This document shows, in pieces, positions 44,601 through 54,501 of a DNA stretch of 64,000 bases. The translations under genes were made by a program, and so were the position numbers. Numbering within the stretch: the stretch's first letter is position 1; the number at the start of each line of letters is the position of its first letter. The stretch is from Sarocladium kiliense (Eukaryota > Ascomycota > Sordariomycetes > Hypocreales > Sarocladiaceae), in the NCBI GenBank assembly GCA_030734395.1, contig JAUZTG010000029.1, positions 4,526,001 through 4,590,000 of the forward strand, written 5' to 3'. Under the pieces are notes generated by a model, which saw only the letters and a program-made list of their open reading frames with translations, had not been told where the DNA came from and did no database searches.

Positions 44601-46083
44601 CGTCAATCTGGACCAGCTGGTCTGAAAGCTGCTTCATACGGAATCTGTACTCATTGTTGCCGCACAGCTTCTTCATGAAAAGATCGGTCATGTAATGTGC
44701 CAAGCCCATCACCAACCACAAGTCGCTGCGAGTATTCGGAATCATGTTGATGCCGGTCCACTGGTATGTGAGGGTGTAAACAATTTGCCTGGTTACCTCG
44801 ATTTCATGGTCGACAATATCCTCCGGGTAGAGCAGTCGGTTGCTCACGAAAGCCATAGAGTGAAGTGGCACCGTGTCCTCTACCATATCGTCAAGGAAGA
44901 CAAGCTTGAAGTTTCCAAATGGGTATTTGGCAAAGGTGAAAGTCATGAAATCAGCAGCCATTGTCAAGGCGGCTGCCGTGTTGCGAACCCAGTCTCCTCG
45001 GTGTGGTAATGAGTAGGCGTGAACTTTGAGAGCATTCATGCCCAACTTGAGTTCATCCTCCTCAGTGCGAGATTCAGACGAGAGGTCGATGTGTTCAAAT
45101 GGACCGACTGCGAAGCCCAGATTCTGCACTGAGACCTTCTTCTCAGGCTCAAAGATCATGATCTTCTTGGATTCATCGTCCGGATCAACGGTCTCCTCCA
45201 TGAGAAAACCTGAGCAGACAACGCTCATTTCACGCAGTTTGTCTTCCTCGGCGAGGTCCCATGATCGCTGTGAGCCGTGCTGTTGTGTCGCCAGAGCTTG
45301 ATGAAGGGCATCACCCAGGGTACGAGGATATTTGACCGATATTCGCCAGTCGCATCTGCATCCATGATCATCTATGCATGGAAATATGCAGCTTGCGGTG
45401 CCAGGATTGAAAGAATGACGGCTATACATATGTGGAAATCGGTTATCCAGCGCATCAACGCCCACGAAGTGTATGCCGTCTCGCGGATCCGATTTCGAGA
45501 AAGGAATGGTGATCTTGTACTGCTTGTGAGAAGAGCCGTCGGCACCTTCAAGGTTCGATGTAGACTTTCTGATGACAAGTCGTGGCCTATCCTGGTCGCC
45601 TTTGTTCTTCAGGCCAATTTTCAGGGAGCCGTAGACTGGGGTACAGCCTTCGAATTCTCTATTCTCGGCAGGTATATCTGTCTGGCGACTGTAGAAGACG
45701 GACCGAGCGTGTAGTCGCCTGAGATCATGGTGCTCAGCCGTCCAGTTTGATTTCGGCAGGCGAGAGAGCTTTCGATAAGGGTCGTCGAACTCGGCGCTGA
45801 CGGGGCGTGCTTGCCCCTCGATGATCTCGCCGTTGACGTAGCGAATTTCTGAGACTCTGATCTTATCTGTCGCAATACTGCAGTCCGCGGCATCGAGAAG
45901 GACTTCCTCAATCTTGTCATCAAACGTAATGAGGAAGACATCTGTTTCTCCATCGATGCGCTGATCGCGAAAGTTGACCTCAAGGCGAACCTCCTGCCTG
46001 ATCACGAAGTACTTAAGCAAAGGTTGATCAGCCATCGGGGGTTCGGCAAACTCGCCATCGAGTAGAGGGTGTTGATCTTCCAT
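41614..46083 (-). CDS. taf2: TFIID subunit TAF2
   Basis: TBP-associated factor 2, which helps TFIID contact the core promoter. The start at 46083 (MEDQHPLLDGEF) was preferred to the frame's extension to 46188. The unspliced frame is fully open, but a clear 54-base intron (42489-42436, GTATGT ... CTAAC ... TTCACAG) lies inside it without a stop. Removing it gives 1471 residues in two exons. Residues about 1-650 are an M1-aminopeptidase-like fold (FTFAKYPFGNFKLVFLDDM, YQWTGINMIPNTRSDLWLVMG), but the zinc-binding HExxH is lost (TLTYQW in its place), as in TAF2 generally. A HEAT-like helical region follows (LRQLMKAFREMF, VRIKCFEALIDLG). The C-terminal 250 residues are Pro/Ser/Lys-rich and disordered. 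Confidence 0.95.
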   Translation of the reverse strand: MEDQHPLLDGEFAEPPMADQPLLKYFVIRQEVRLEVNFRDQRIDGETDVFLITFDDKIEEVLLDAADCSIATDKIRVSEIRYVNGEIIEGQARPVSAEFDDPYRKLSRLPKSNWTAEHHDLRRLHARSVFYSRQTDIPAENREFEGCTPVYGSLKIGLKNKGDQDRPRLVIRKSTSNLEGADGSSHKQYKITIPFSKSDPRDGIHFVGVDALDNRFPHMYSRHSFNPGTASCIFPCIDDHGCRCDWRISVKYPRTLGDALHQALATQQHGSQRSWDLAEEDKLREMSVVCSGFLMEETVDPDDESKKIMIFEPEKKVSVQNLGFAVGPFEHIDLSSESRTEEDELKLGMNALKVHAYSLPHRGDWVRNTAAALTMAADFMTFTFAKYPFGNFKLVFLDDMVEDTVPLHSMAFVSNRLLYPEDIVDHEIEVTRQIVYTLTYQWTGINMIPNTRSDLWLVMGLAHYMTDLFMKKLCGNNEYRFRMKQLSDQLVQIDVDRPCLYELGTKLHLDPHEVEFMTLKTSVVLFILDKRLIKASGGYGLTRILQKMATKNVIDSSDKASILDTEKFRVTCEKGAKFRLESFWNQWVYGAGCPIFDVKARFNKKRLCVELTLNQTQLQNTKKPGLTEDDFLRLVKERRAGLKIEALQPLFTGPMTIRIHEADGTPYEHILEIREDATRSTKFEIPYNTKYKRLKRTRRMKEKHNLGSNMDLATENVEDALLYSLGDVLQSADELREWELIEWDPETERKMDQESYEWIRVDADFEWACDMKRNLEPYMYVSQLQQDRDVVAQQDAMLYLTHGPLHPIASGFLVRTLVDRRYFHGIRTMAAQALPRQANIKDLPMLGLRQLMKAFREMFCYDNANNPNQPRPNDFSDKRQYNVRCAIIKAVASVRDGNHRCPLDGRRFILDQLLFNNNEENPFSDHHYIALLVEALATSLIPSKKDDWYARQAKQIDEDEKQFLDTALEQIERVLRRDEWTNSYQNIWTIAGLDAKQRLMKAEVINKNLTEFSQYLLDGTADVVRIKCFEALIDLGAMMDSAFFTFLLYALSTDRSPYVRNKLIHAVSRGVAAIAFGEHTVVTKREPAPEEDADPLLLVQDSAQEIEARQEMFARKQDLEAALRALQKEMDETYRPDARIYSTAMRKALDHTGLGRTEVENLLVLAGMLFEESPDWIVTLNLPKAWKVERTTTQSPKRVCAFQTNGSTALTNNRSQCLVAFKSFYRMEPKTALHAQPAAPAAPLSTITEPPRPSPIARTGSIKINTKISSHRTSLPASAELGTPTPSISRQPSIPKTLPPSLPTATSAKRAREDTGSPAPKRPKTEDPWEIPDDIPRKKTRIVTLKTKDPKRLAVVLNKTLSPSPARTSLPGSLPRTPLVDDSKSARKPLPRGNEPIRKPLPGGDSNHVRKPLPACEGTRKSLPAGSPSSMSPPPPPAPQPVVRVNTSASPAPSSASKASPGVSTPSSAAPSRKIIKIIRKPQPPPPSS

Positions 46084-47059
46084 GGCAGCGATGTGAGTGA
46101 AGTCGTGGTCCGAAGGAAGTGATCGCGGCCGATCGTGGTACGGTTTGCGACAGTCAGGCCTCGCAGCGCCGCGGAGGGCGCTCTTCAAAGCCTGAGCACC
46201 TTATGCAGGCATCAAAAGCTAATTTTGTGCTCTCGAAAGTCTAAGACGTATGCGGTGTCGGGTCAGCGGCGACGCAGCATCGCGCGCATCGAAGCCAGAG
46301 GATGGCGTTATGCTCTCGTTTCGAAGGCGAACTCGGTCGCGGCGGAGTGCAGTGGGAGGTGAGTTTCGCGTATTACGAATCCACAGGCGGGTTCAAATGC
46401 GTTTGGAAGAATGTGCGCTGCTCAATCGATGCAGAAAAATGAAGGGGGTGGGCGTTAGGCGAGTAAGGTTGGTGATTCGGGAAGTCAAGGCGTAAGTTTG
46501 GAGGCGGCGGAAGCGTCACGGCAGTCGCGTTGAGAAAAGTGTGGCTCAACCAGGAGGTTGTTCTGCCTGCGCTACTGACGTGTGGCTGGTGATCAGCTTC
46601 CCCGGCTTGGTTCTTATCGAGATGCAAGCTTCTGCTCTTATCATCACGTGATGTGGACCCGCGCGAAGCTGAGCGGCCATCAGAGAGATCTCGTCACCCC
46701 CAGCAGCCAGATTCTGGAGCCGTCTTTCGCAGCTTCGGGTTTCAGCGCAAGACAGCCCGTCTTCACCACGATCTTGTATTGATTCGGCTCTTTCGCTGCC
46801 GGACGACATTTGCAAGTGTTCTCTCTTTTAGACATTTGGGTTTCGCATCCATGTAGATGCTCATGTGCCTGCTTTCGCTGTAAGTCTAGCTTGTCGCGGC
46901 CGTTGCAATCGGCACTCCTTGATCTGTTGATCAACGCATGTTGTTTGCCTCTCCTTCTCTCCGGATCTACCATCGTCGAAGTTGCAGACTATGAAGTCTT
47001 GTGGCTTTCGCGATTTCAGTCTTCTGGCTCGATGCTAACCACCCTCTACTCAGGCAAGC
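46084..47059. promoter_or_regulatory. Divergent promoter region of TAF2 and SIN3
   Basis: About 980 bases separate the two start codons. GC-rich stretches lie near the TAF2 side (46120-46350), with CT-rich sequence toward SIN3 (46780-47050). No TATA box that I would call. Short frames inside have no domains. Confidence 0.5.
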
Positions 47060-50000
47060 ATGAACAGCCAAAATCTTGGCCCAGGCGGTGCTCCATACGA
47101 CCGGGACCGCGACATGGACGACCGACACCGAGCGATCCAACAACACGAAGAAATGGCCCATCGGGACCAAGAAAGAGAGCGCGAGCGCGAGAGGGACAGA
47201 GAGCGTGAAAGGGACCGCGATCGCGACCGTGAACGCGATCGCGATGTCGGCGACCGGTACCATCAGTCCACCCCCCATCACAGCAGCGCTGGGTCGATTC
47301 CAATCCACCAGCCCGTTGCCTCACGACTCCCAGGCGCTATCCACAGTCCCGGGGGTCTTCTTGCAAACCATAACGGCAATCCTCCTCCTGCTCCTCTTGG
47401 AGGGCCCTCGGCCTCCATGGCCAGCTTCGGTGGCCCCTTACAGCCGGAGCATGGTCGACCCCCGCAACAGCAACAACCACCGCCGCCGCCCCAACAACAG
47501 CCACAACACGGGGCTCATGGCCAACAGGGCCCTCAACATCAGATGTTTGCGCCGATGCCCCAAAACCAACCTCCGAACGCGTCCCAGGGTCCGGCAGGTG
47601 CTGGTGGTGCCCCTGGCTTCGGCGGCCCTTTGCCGCAAGACAGCCAGCGTGGATCACAGCAGCAAGGGCCTGGAGGTGGTGCATTCCCCGGAGTCACGCC
47701 TGGAGGGCATCAAATCCCAAGTGGTGTGTCTCAAGGCCAGCAGCCTATATTGAATGTGAGTAGTGTTCTTTCAGCGTTCTGGACATTGCCTTGTAATCCC
47801 TACGCGGGCGGGCAGTCCCCATAATGACCCGGTCGGACTGGGCGATGATGGTCACATGAACCCATGCTGGCAACGCAGATGCCCTTGGGCAGCGCCGCAA
47901 CTCGGAGGGTGTTTGCTCCCCTCAGAAGCCAGGAGTGCCGGACATTCTCTACATTGAATCGCTACAAACAGCCGCTGACCAACCCTTCTCAGGACGCCCT
48001 CACGTACCTTGACCAGGTCAAGGTCCAATTTCACGACCAGCCCGATGTGTACAATAGATTCCTGGACATCATGAAAGACTTCAAGAGCCAGTCGTATGTG
48101 TACATCGCTTGCCCAGGCGCGAATTCCTCGCTGACAGCATTAGAATCGATACTCCTGGCGTCATCAACCGCGTTTCCGAGCTGTTTGCTGGGCACCCAAA
48201 CCTGATTCAAGGATTTAACACATTCCTGCCGCCGGGCTATAGAATCGAGTGCGGTCATGACAGCAACCCAAACACAATTCGCGTTACGACACCCATGGGC
48301 ACGACTGTTCAGTCTATCACTGGCCGTGGTGCTGCGGGCGACAGTCTCGGCGGTCCACCAGGCCAGAGTCTTTTTCCCGACCGAGGCGCACAATGGTCAC
48401 AGCGGCCACAGCATAGCATAGAAAGCCCAGAGGCGACTTTCAGTACACCTGCACAGAACGGCGCGAGTCTATTTGTTCAAGCTGCTGCACAGGCCGGGGC
48501 ATTTGAGGGATCGCAACAACGCTCCAGCTCTGGCATGCCCCCAGGGTCGAGCAATAACCAGCAGGGCGGGCGAAACGCCCAAACACCTACACCTCAAGCC
48601 AGCGCCGCTGTTCTTAATGGAGGTGCCGCCAACCAAGCCAACCTCGAACGTCGTGGTCCTGTCGAATTCAACCATGCGATCAGCTACGTCAACAAGATTA
48701 AGGTGAGTTGGGTCTTCCGGTCATGTCTTCGGTATGAATACTGACCCTGTCTATCTCAGAACCGATTTCAAGACAAGCCAGAGATTTATAAGCAGTTTCT
48801 CGAGATACTACAGACATATCAGCGCGAGCAAAAACCGATTCAGGATGTCTATGCGCAAGTTACAACCTTGTTCAATGCCGCCCCAGACTTGCTAGAAGAC
48901 TTCAAACAGTTCCTCCCCGAATCTGCTGGACAAGCAAAGGCAACGCCGGGTCGCATGGACGAGGCTGGTCCAGGCGCCAATGCGATGACCCCTCAGTCCG
49001 CAGCACGGGACGGTCAGAAGATGCCGCCTCTGGGGAGCTTCGCGCCGCCAGCAAGTGCTCAGAAGGACTCCAAAAAGCGCCCTCGCGCTGACAAGCAAGG
49101 TCCCAACGCCGGAGCTCTGCTCGCGGAAGCTGCTGCATCAAATCGCCTGTCGCAACAGAATCTCAATGGCAACAAGCGTCCAAAGCTCAGCCATGCACGA
49201 GCTACAGGCGATAATGCTCTCATTGAGCCCACTCTGACTCCAGTCATGCCTGAACCCTATCCTCCTCCGCCATCATCAACGTCGAGTCACGATGAAATTG
49301 CCTTCTTCGACCGCGTGAAGAAGTTCCTCAGCAATCGCTCCTCGATGAACGAATTCCTGAAATTATGTAACCTCTTCAGCCAGAACATCATCGACCGGAA
49401 CACATTGTTCCATAAGGGGGCCCTCTTCATTGGTGCGAATCCCGATCTCATGAACTTCTGGAGGTCATTTGTTGGGGTAGACGTCCACGATGTTGTGATA
49501 GAGAACCGACCCGCTCCCCCCACCGACAAAGTATCTCTCAGTAACTGTCGAGGATACGGGCCCAGCTACAGACTACTTCCCAAGAGGGAACGTCTGAAGC
49601 CGTGCAGTGGTCGCGATGAGCTCTGTAACTCTGTTCTCAACGACGAATGGGCTTCTCACCCTACCTGGGCATCTGAGGACTCGGGATTCGTTGCGCACCG
49701 CAAGAACCAATTTGAGGAGGGTCTACATCGTATAGAAGAAGAACGACACGACTACGACTTCAACATCGAAGCGAACCTGAAGTGCATTCAACTGCTGGAG
49801 CCAATTGCCCAGCAAATGCTTGCCATGAGCCCTGCTGAGCGCGAAGCATTCAGCATGCCCAGCGCCTTGATTGGTCAAAGCACGTCCATTTTCAAGCGCA
49901 TTTGCAAGAAGATCTACGGTGAGCGTGGACTGGATGTCGTCAATGACATGTACACGCACCCGTTTGATGTCGTACCCGTTCTACTCGCGCGCATGAAGCA

Positions 50001-51884
50001 GAAGGACGAGGAGTGGCGCTTCTCGCAGCGCGAGTGGGAGAAGGTTTGGCATGCTCAAACCGACAACATGTATCTGAAGAGCTTGGATCACATGGGAATA
50101 CTCGTCAAATCGAACGACAAGCGTAACCTGACAGCCAAACATCTGGTGGATGTCATCAAGACGAAACACGAGGAGCAGAGGCGAGAGCGAGCGCTCAAGG
50201 GCAAAGCACCTCGTCACCAGTTTGTCTGGGACTTCAGTGACAAGGACGTCGTGTTCAACCTTCTAAGACTCATGATGCTATGGAGTTTGCAAAACGGTCA
50301 GCACAGCACACAGGAGAAGGAGCGCATTCTCGAGTTCCTCGAGACTTTTATTCCAGCATTTTTCGATCTGCCCGAGGACATGTATCAAGACAAGCTCCCA
50401 AGACTGCAACCAGACTCGGGCGAAGAAGAAGTCGAAGATCAAGCGCCTGCTGAGCTCACCAACGGCCGCGGCCGCCGTAACGGAAAGAAGGGAGACCTGC
50501 TTAGGGGCGTTCTCGATCCTGGACGGAATGGCAACAAGCCAAGGAGCCAGAAGGAAGACAGTGCGCCGGCGGGTAGCAAGGAGAGTACGCCCGATGTTGG
50601 CTCGGCAAACGACGATGAGCTGCCTGATGCCCCAGAAGATGCTACCCCTGATGTCTCCAATGAGCGTTGGATGCCGACGGTACCCAAGGCCGTTGTCATC
50701 GGCAAGGATGATTCCCTTCTGAACTCTACTGCTGACCTCAAAGCCGACGGGTTTTTCACTCGGCCATGGTACAACTTCTTCTGCAACCAGACCATCTTCG
50801 TCTTCTTCAACATTCTCCATACGCTGTACATGCGGCTTCAGGACATCAAGAACAGCACCGAGACCGTATCAAGCGAGATCCAGCGCCTTAGTCGACCTAA
50901 GCCTGCTCAAGATATAGGGTTCACAGAGAATAGCATGGCTTTCTTTGAGCCGACAGATGATCCCTCCACGTTCTGGCCCAAGACCCTTGAGCTCATCGAG
51001 GATTACGTCTCCGGAGACGTGGACGAGAGTCGCTACCAGGAGGTGTTGCGTCACTACTACCTGAAGAATGGCTGGAAGCTCTACACAATTCAGGATCTTC
51101 TCAAGACCTTGTGCCGCCTCGCCCTCACTTGCAGCAGCACAGACTCAAAGGAGAAGACTCCAGATCTCATCCAGCAGTACTTGACGTCGCGGGAGAAGGA
51201 AGAAACAAGCTACCAGACCGAAATCAGCGCTCGCAAGTTCGCCGAGAAGTGTGTTAAGGACGGCGAGATTTTTGTTCTCTGTTGGGTAAGTGACTCTTAG
51301 TTTCCTGAGGCTCTGTTCCCTTCATCGTACTAACCACATTGTAGTTCCCCGAGAAGGCCGAGGCAACTGTGCGCTGGCTTCAGCGCGACGAGACCACGTT
51401 CTACATGGATGAAATGCAGTTGCGCGAGCGCTGGCAGTACTACATTTCATCCTTCATCCGTGTGGAACCCACCGAGGGCATTCCTAGGTCGAAGCTGCAG
51501 AAAGTGGTCCTAACGAGAAATCTGCCTTCAGGCGATACTGACTCTGACGATGACAACGTTCCCAAGCCTCTGTCTTATAAGGAAGACTTAACAATCAGCA
51601 TCTGTCTTAAGAGCTCTAAGATGATCTGGGCACCAGGCACGTCAGAGTACTTCGTTTACGACCAAATTCCGAAGAACAAGGAGCAGTGGGAACGTCGCGA
51701 GAAGGTTAAGAAGGCGCTGAGCCAGCACCGCGAGAACAAGCTCATCGAGAAGCTTGTTCACAACCCGCCGTGGACCAAGGACATGAGTCCTGAGGAAGTC
51801 CAGGAACAAAACAGCAAGTTCAGGCGGTGGGTGGATAGTGGTGAGAGCCCGGCGAAGGCGGCCAACGACATGGACGTCGACTGA
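47060..51884 (+). CDS. sin3: SIN3 transcriptional corepressor (paired amphipathic helix protein)
   Basis: Scaffold of the Rpd3-type histone deacetylase complex. Exons 47060-47755, 47993-48093, 48144-48702, 48760-51285 and 51345-51884 give 1473 residues. The N-terminus has an Arg/Asp/Glu-rich repeat (about 35-62) and a Pro/Gln/Gly-rich region. PAH1 (about 233-300) has DALTYLDQVKVQFHDQPDVY. PAH2 (about 440-510) has NHAISYVNKIKNRFQDKPEIY. PAH3 (about 630-695) has FFDRVKKFLSNRSSMNEFLK. The HDAC-interaction domain follows with CRGYGPSYRLLPKRER and NDEWASHPTW. The C-terminal Sin3 domain contains FFTRPWYNFFCNQTIFVFFN. The intron before PAH1 is 237 bases, long for this window. No catalytic domain is expected. 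Confidence 0.95.
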
Positions 51885-52380
51885 GTAGGGAGACTCTATG
51901 CTTCTTCTTCTGCTTTACGCCTACGTTCTGGTCTCGCCCTTCAGCCATGTCACTCTCGAGAGGTTTTGCCCTGTCGATGGCGGTTTCGTCTTAGTTTGAT
52001 TTTTCGTGCGTTGATTTTGTAGCGTCTTTTGTTACCAAAATAGGATCTGGTGGTTTTCATTGAGTGAAGGTGGTGAGGGAAGGAGGAGTGAGTCTGACGG
52101 CGAAGGGAGGAAGTATTTTCATGATTGCGCTTTTCGAGAGGCATGATTTTGCCTTGCTCTTCTCAACTGTACTCTAGAACCAGGCTATAGGTAGCAGGTA
52201 TATGGACTTTGGCTTTTCTCAGCATCTGCCCCCATCTATCAACAATGCTCTCACTTCCTCGTGTGACTTGGATATGACGTACTTCTTCATTAAAAGTCTT
52301 TACCTTCTATTATGTGCTTTTCGGCTACTTCAAATACATATGATCATGATTTCCCAAATACTGATCATCTTTCCCAGCTT
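51885..52380. other. Convergent 3' region of SIN3 and ERG10
   Basis: About 500 bases with no gene. Contains the 3' untranslated regions of both neighbours. Confidence 0.4.
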
Positions 52381-53742
52381 CTATTGCAAATTCTCAATAA
52401 CCAGAGCAGAAGCACCACCACCACCGTTACAGATACCAACGCAGCCAATCTTGGCATTCTTCTCCTTGAGAACAGAGGTGAGGGTGGCCAGGATACGGGC
52501 ACCAGAGCAGCCAAGCGGGTGGCCAATGGCGACGGAACCACCGAAGACGTTGACCTTCTCGGCATCGAGACCGAGGAGCTTGATATTGGCGAGGGCAACG
52601 GCGGAGAAAGCCTCATTGATCTCGTAGTAATCGATGTCCTTGTCGGTGAGACCAGCGTGCTTGATGGCCTTGGGGATGGCCAGCGCAGGGGCAACGGTGA
52701 AGCGTTCGGGCTCGCGCTCGGCGTCACCCCAGCCAAGAATCTTGGCGATGGGCTTGACACCGAGTTCCTTGACCTTGGCCTCGGACATGAGGACGACGGC
52801 GGCAGCACCGTCGTTGAGGGGAGCGGCGTTGGGGGCTGTGACAGTGCCATCGGGCTTGAAGGCAGGGCGCATGGCGCGAAGCTTGTCCTCGTTGAGGTTC
52901 TTCACCTCGTCGTCACGATCGATCTTGATATTGGGCTTGCCACGGCCGCCGGGAACCTCGACGGGAATGATCTCCTTGAAGAGACCAGCCTCAGTAGCGG
53001 CCTGGGCACGCTTGTAGGTGCCGATGGCATACTCGTCCTGAGCCTCTCGGGAGAGGTCGTTGTCGCTGGCGCAGAGCTCAGCGGCCAAGCCCATGTGCTC
53101 TTTCTTGTAGGCATCGGTCAGACCGTCCTTGATGCAGGCATCGATGAGGGTCTGGTCGCCGTACTTTGAGCCGGTGCGGAGGTTGGGGAGGTAGTGGGGG
53201 GAGTTGGACATGGACTCGGTGCCACCGGCGACCACGATGGAGGAAGTGCCGAGCATGATGTTCTGTGCGCCGAGGACAACAGCCTTCAGTGAGGAAGCGC
53301 AGACCTTATTGACAGTGGTGGCGATGGTCGTCTGAGGGAGGCCACCGCCGATGGCGCACTGGCGAGCGGGGCCCTGGCCGACATTGGCGGAGAGGACATT
53401 ACCGAAGTAGACTTCCTCGACCTCCTTGGGGTCAATTCCGGCGCGAGAGACGGCACCTGGAAAAGGGCATCGGTCAGCACTTGTGATTGTAGGCTTGTCG
53501 AGGGTATTCAATCGAGGAGAGTGAGGAGGGGGCGCGGGGTTCTTCAGGAGAGGGGCAAGGGCATACCCTTAATGGCCTCAGCTCCAAGCTGAGTGGCAGA
53601 GAGACCGGACAGAGAGCTGAAGATGGATTTCAGTGTGTATTCTTCTGTTCATTGGAAAGGGGTTGGTATGGACTCACCCCAAGAAGGAACCGACGGGCGT
53701 CCGAGCCGCGGAGACGATGTAGACGGGAGGAAGGCCAGACAT
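52381..53742 (-). CDS. erg10: Acetyl-CoA C-acetyltransferase (acetoacetyl-CoA thiolase)
   Basis: First step of the mevalonate/ergosterol pathway: condenses two acetyl-CoA. Exons 53742-53678, 53616-53567 and 53456-52381 give 396 residues, the usual thiolase length. Start MSGLPPVYIVSAARTPVGSF. Catalytic residues are all present: nucleophile C91 in VNKVCASSLKAV, H351 in GHPLGCSGAR, C381 in CNGGGG, and the NEAFS loop. There is no mitochondrial presequence and no PTS1 at the C-terminus (ENLQ), so it is the cytosolic ERG10 type rather than the mitochondrial or peroxisomal form. Codon bias is strong, which agrees with high expression. Confidence 0.95.
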
Positions 53743-54501
53743 GGTGGATGTTGGTTATGAGAGTATGGTTCCGATCGGAAAGGGCTGTTTCGTTTCGGAG
53801 AGATTGGTGATCGTGAACCTGCTCGAAGTGCGGATTGTTGTCTTGGAGGAGGCCGAGAGGGGTGTTGAGGAGAGGAAGCAACAAAGAATTAGCTCGTAGT
53901 GGTCCTGAGGCGACGGGAGGAGGGTGTCGTCTGCTACAGGGCGTCCAATGTTGGGGCCACTTGGGTCTTGTCCCTGAAATTTTTGGAGGGGCAGCTCCAG
54001 GGACCGTTGACAGGTCACTTTGCATGCGATTTTCTAGGGGACGGTACTTCGCGGAGGCGTTCACCGACTGTTCGAGCTAACGACAGGGGTAAGGTGCAGC
54101 GGGTTAGGGTCAAATGGCACGAGACTTGCATGTAACTGGAGGTGCTGGGTGCATCAGACAACTACTACTACTATAACAACAGCTCCGAAATATTTCCCAG
54201 ACTTAAGTCAAGTCTCTGTCGATCTGCGATTTGGTACTACGATTGCAGCTTGTGTGTATTGCACGTCTGTATGATTTAGATGAATCAGAGCATCACCAAC
54301 TGGCGGTCTGCTTCTGATTGAGGTATGAAGTGCAGCGCCGTAATAACGCCTATGCCAAACTCGTCTGCCAACTCCAGATCCTATCCATCTCCTCAGAAGA
54401 TGAGGAGCTTACGTCTTATCCCTTCGTACATTGCCATACATTTGCCATATAAGAAGACCTTGGGCTACCCCAGGCTCGTGGCCCTGGCCACTGACCTTCT
54501 C
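53743..54501. other. Intergenic region: ERG10 promoter and SNU114 3' end
   Basis: About 760 bases. Short frames (53835-54135 plus) lie in the ERG10 leader and have no domains. No sterol-regulatory site was identified by eye. Confidence 0.4.

Noticed and set aside
41614..46083. TAF2 read as an active M1 aminopeptidase
   Set aside because: The HExxH zinc motif is replaced around TLTYQW, and length and the C-terminal region match TAF2.
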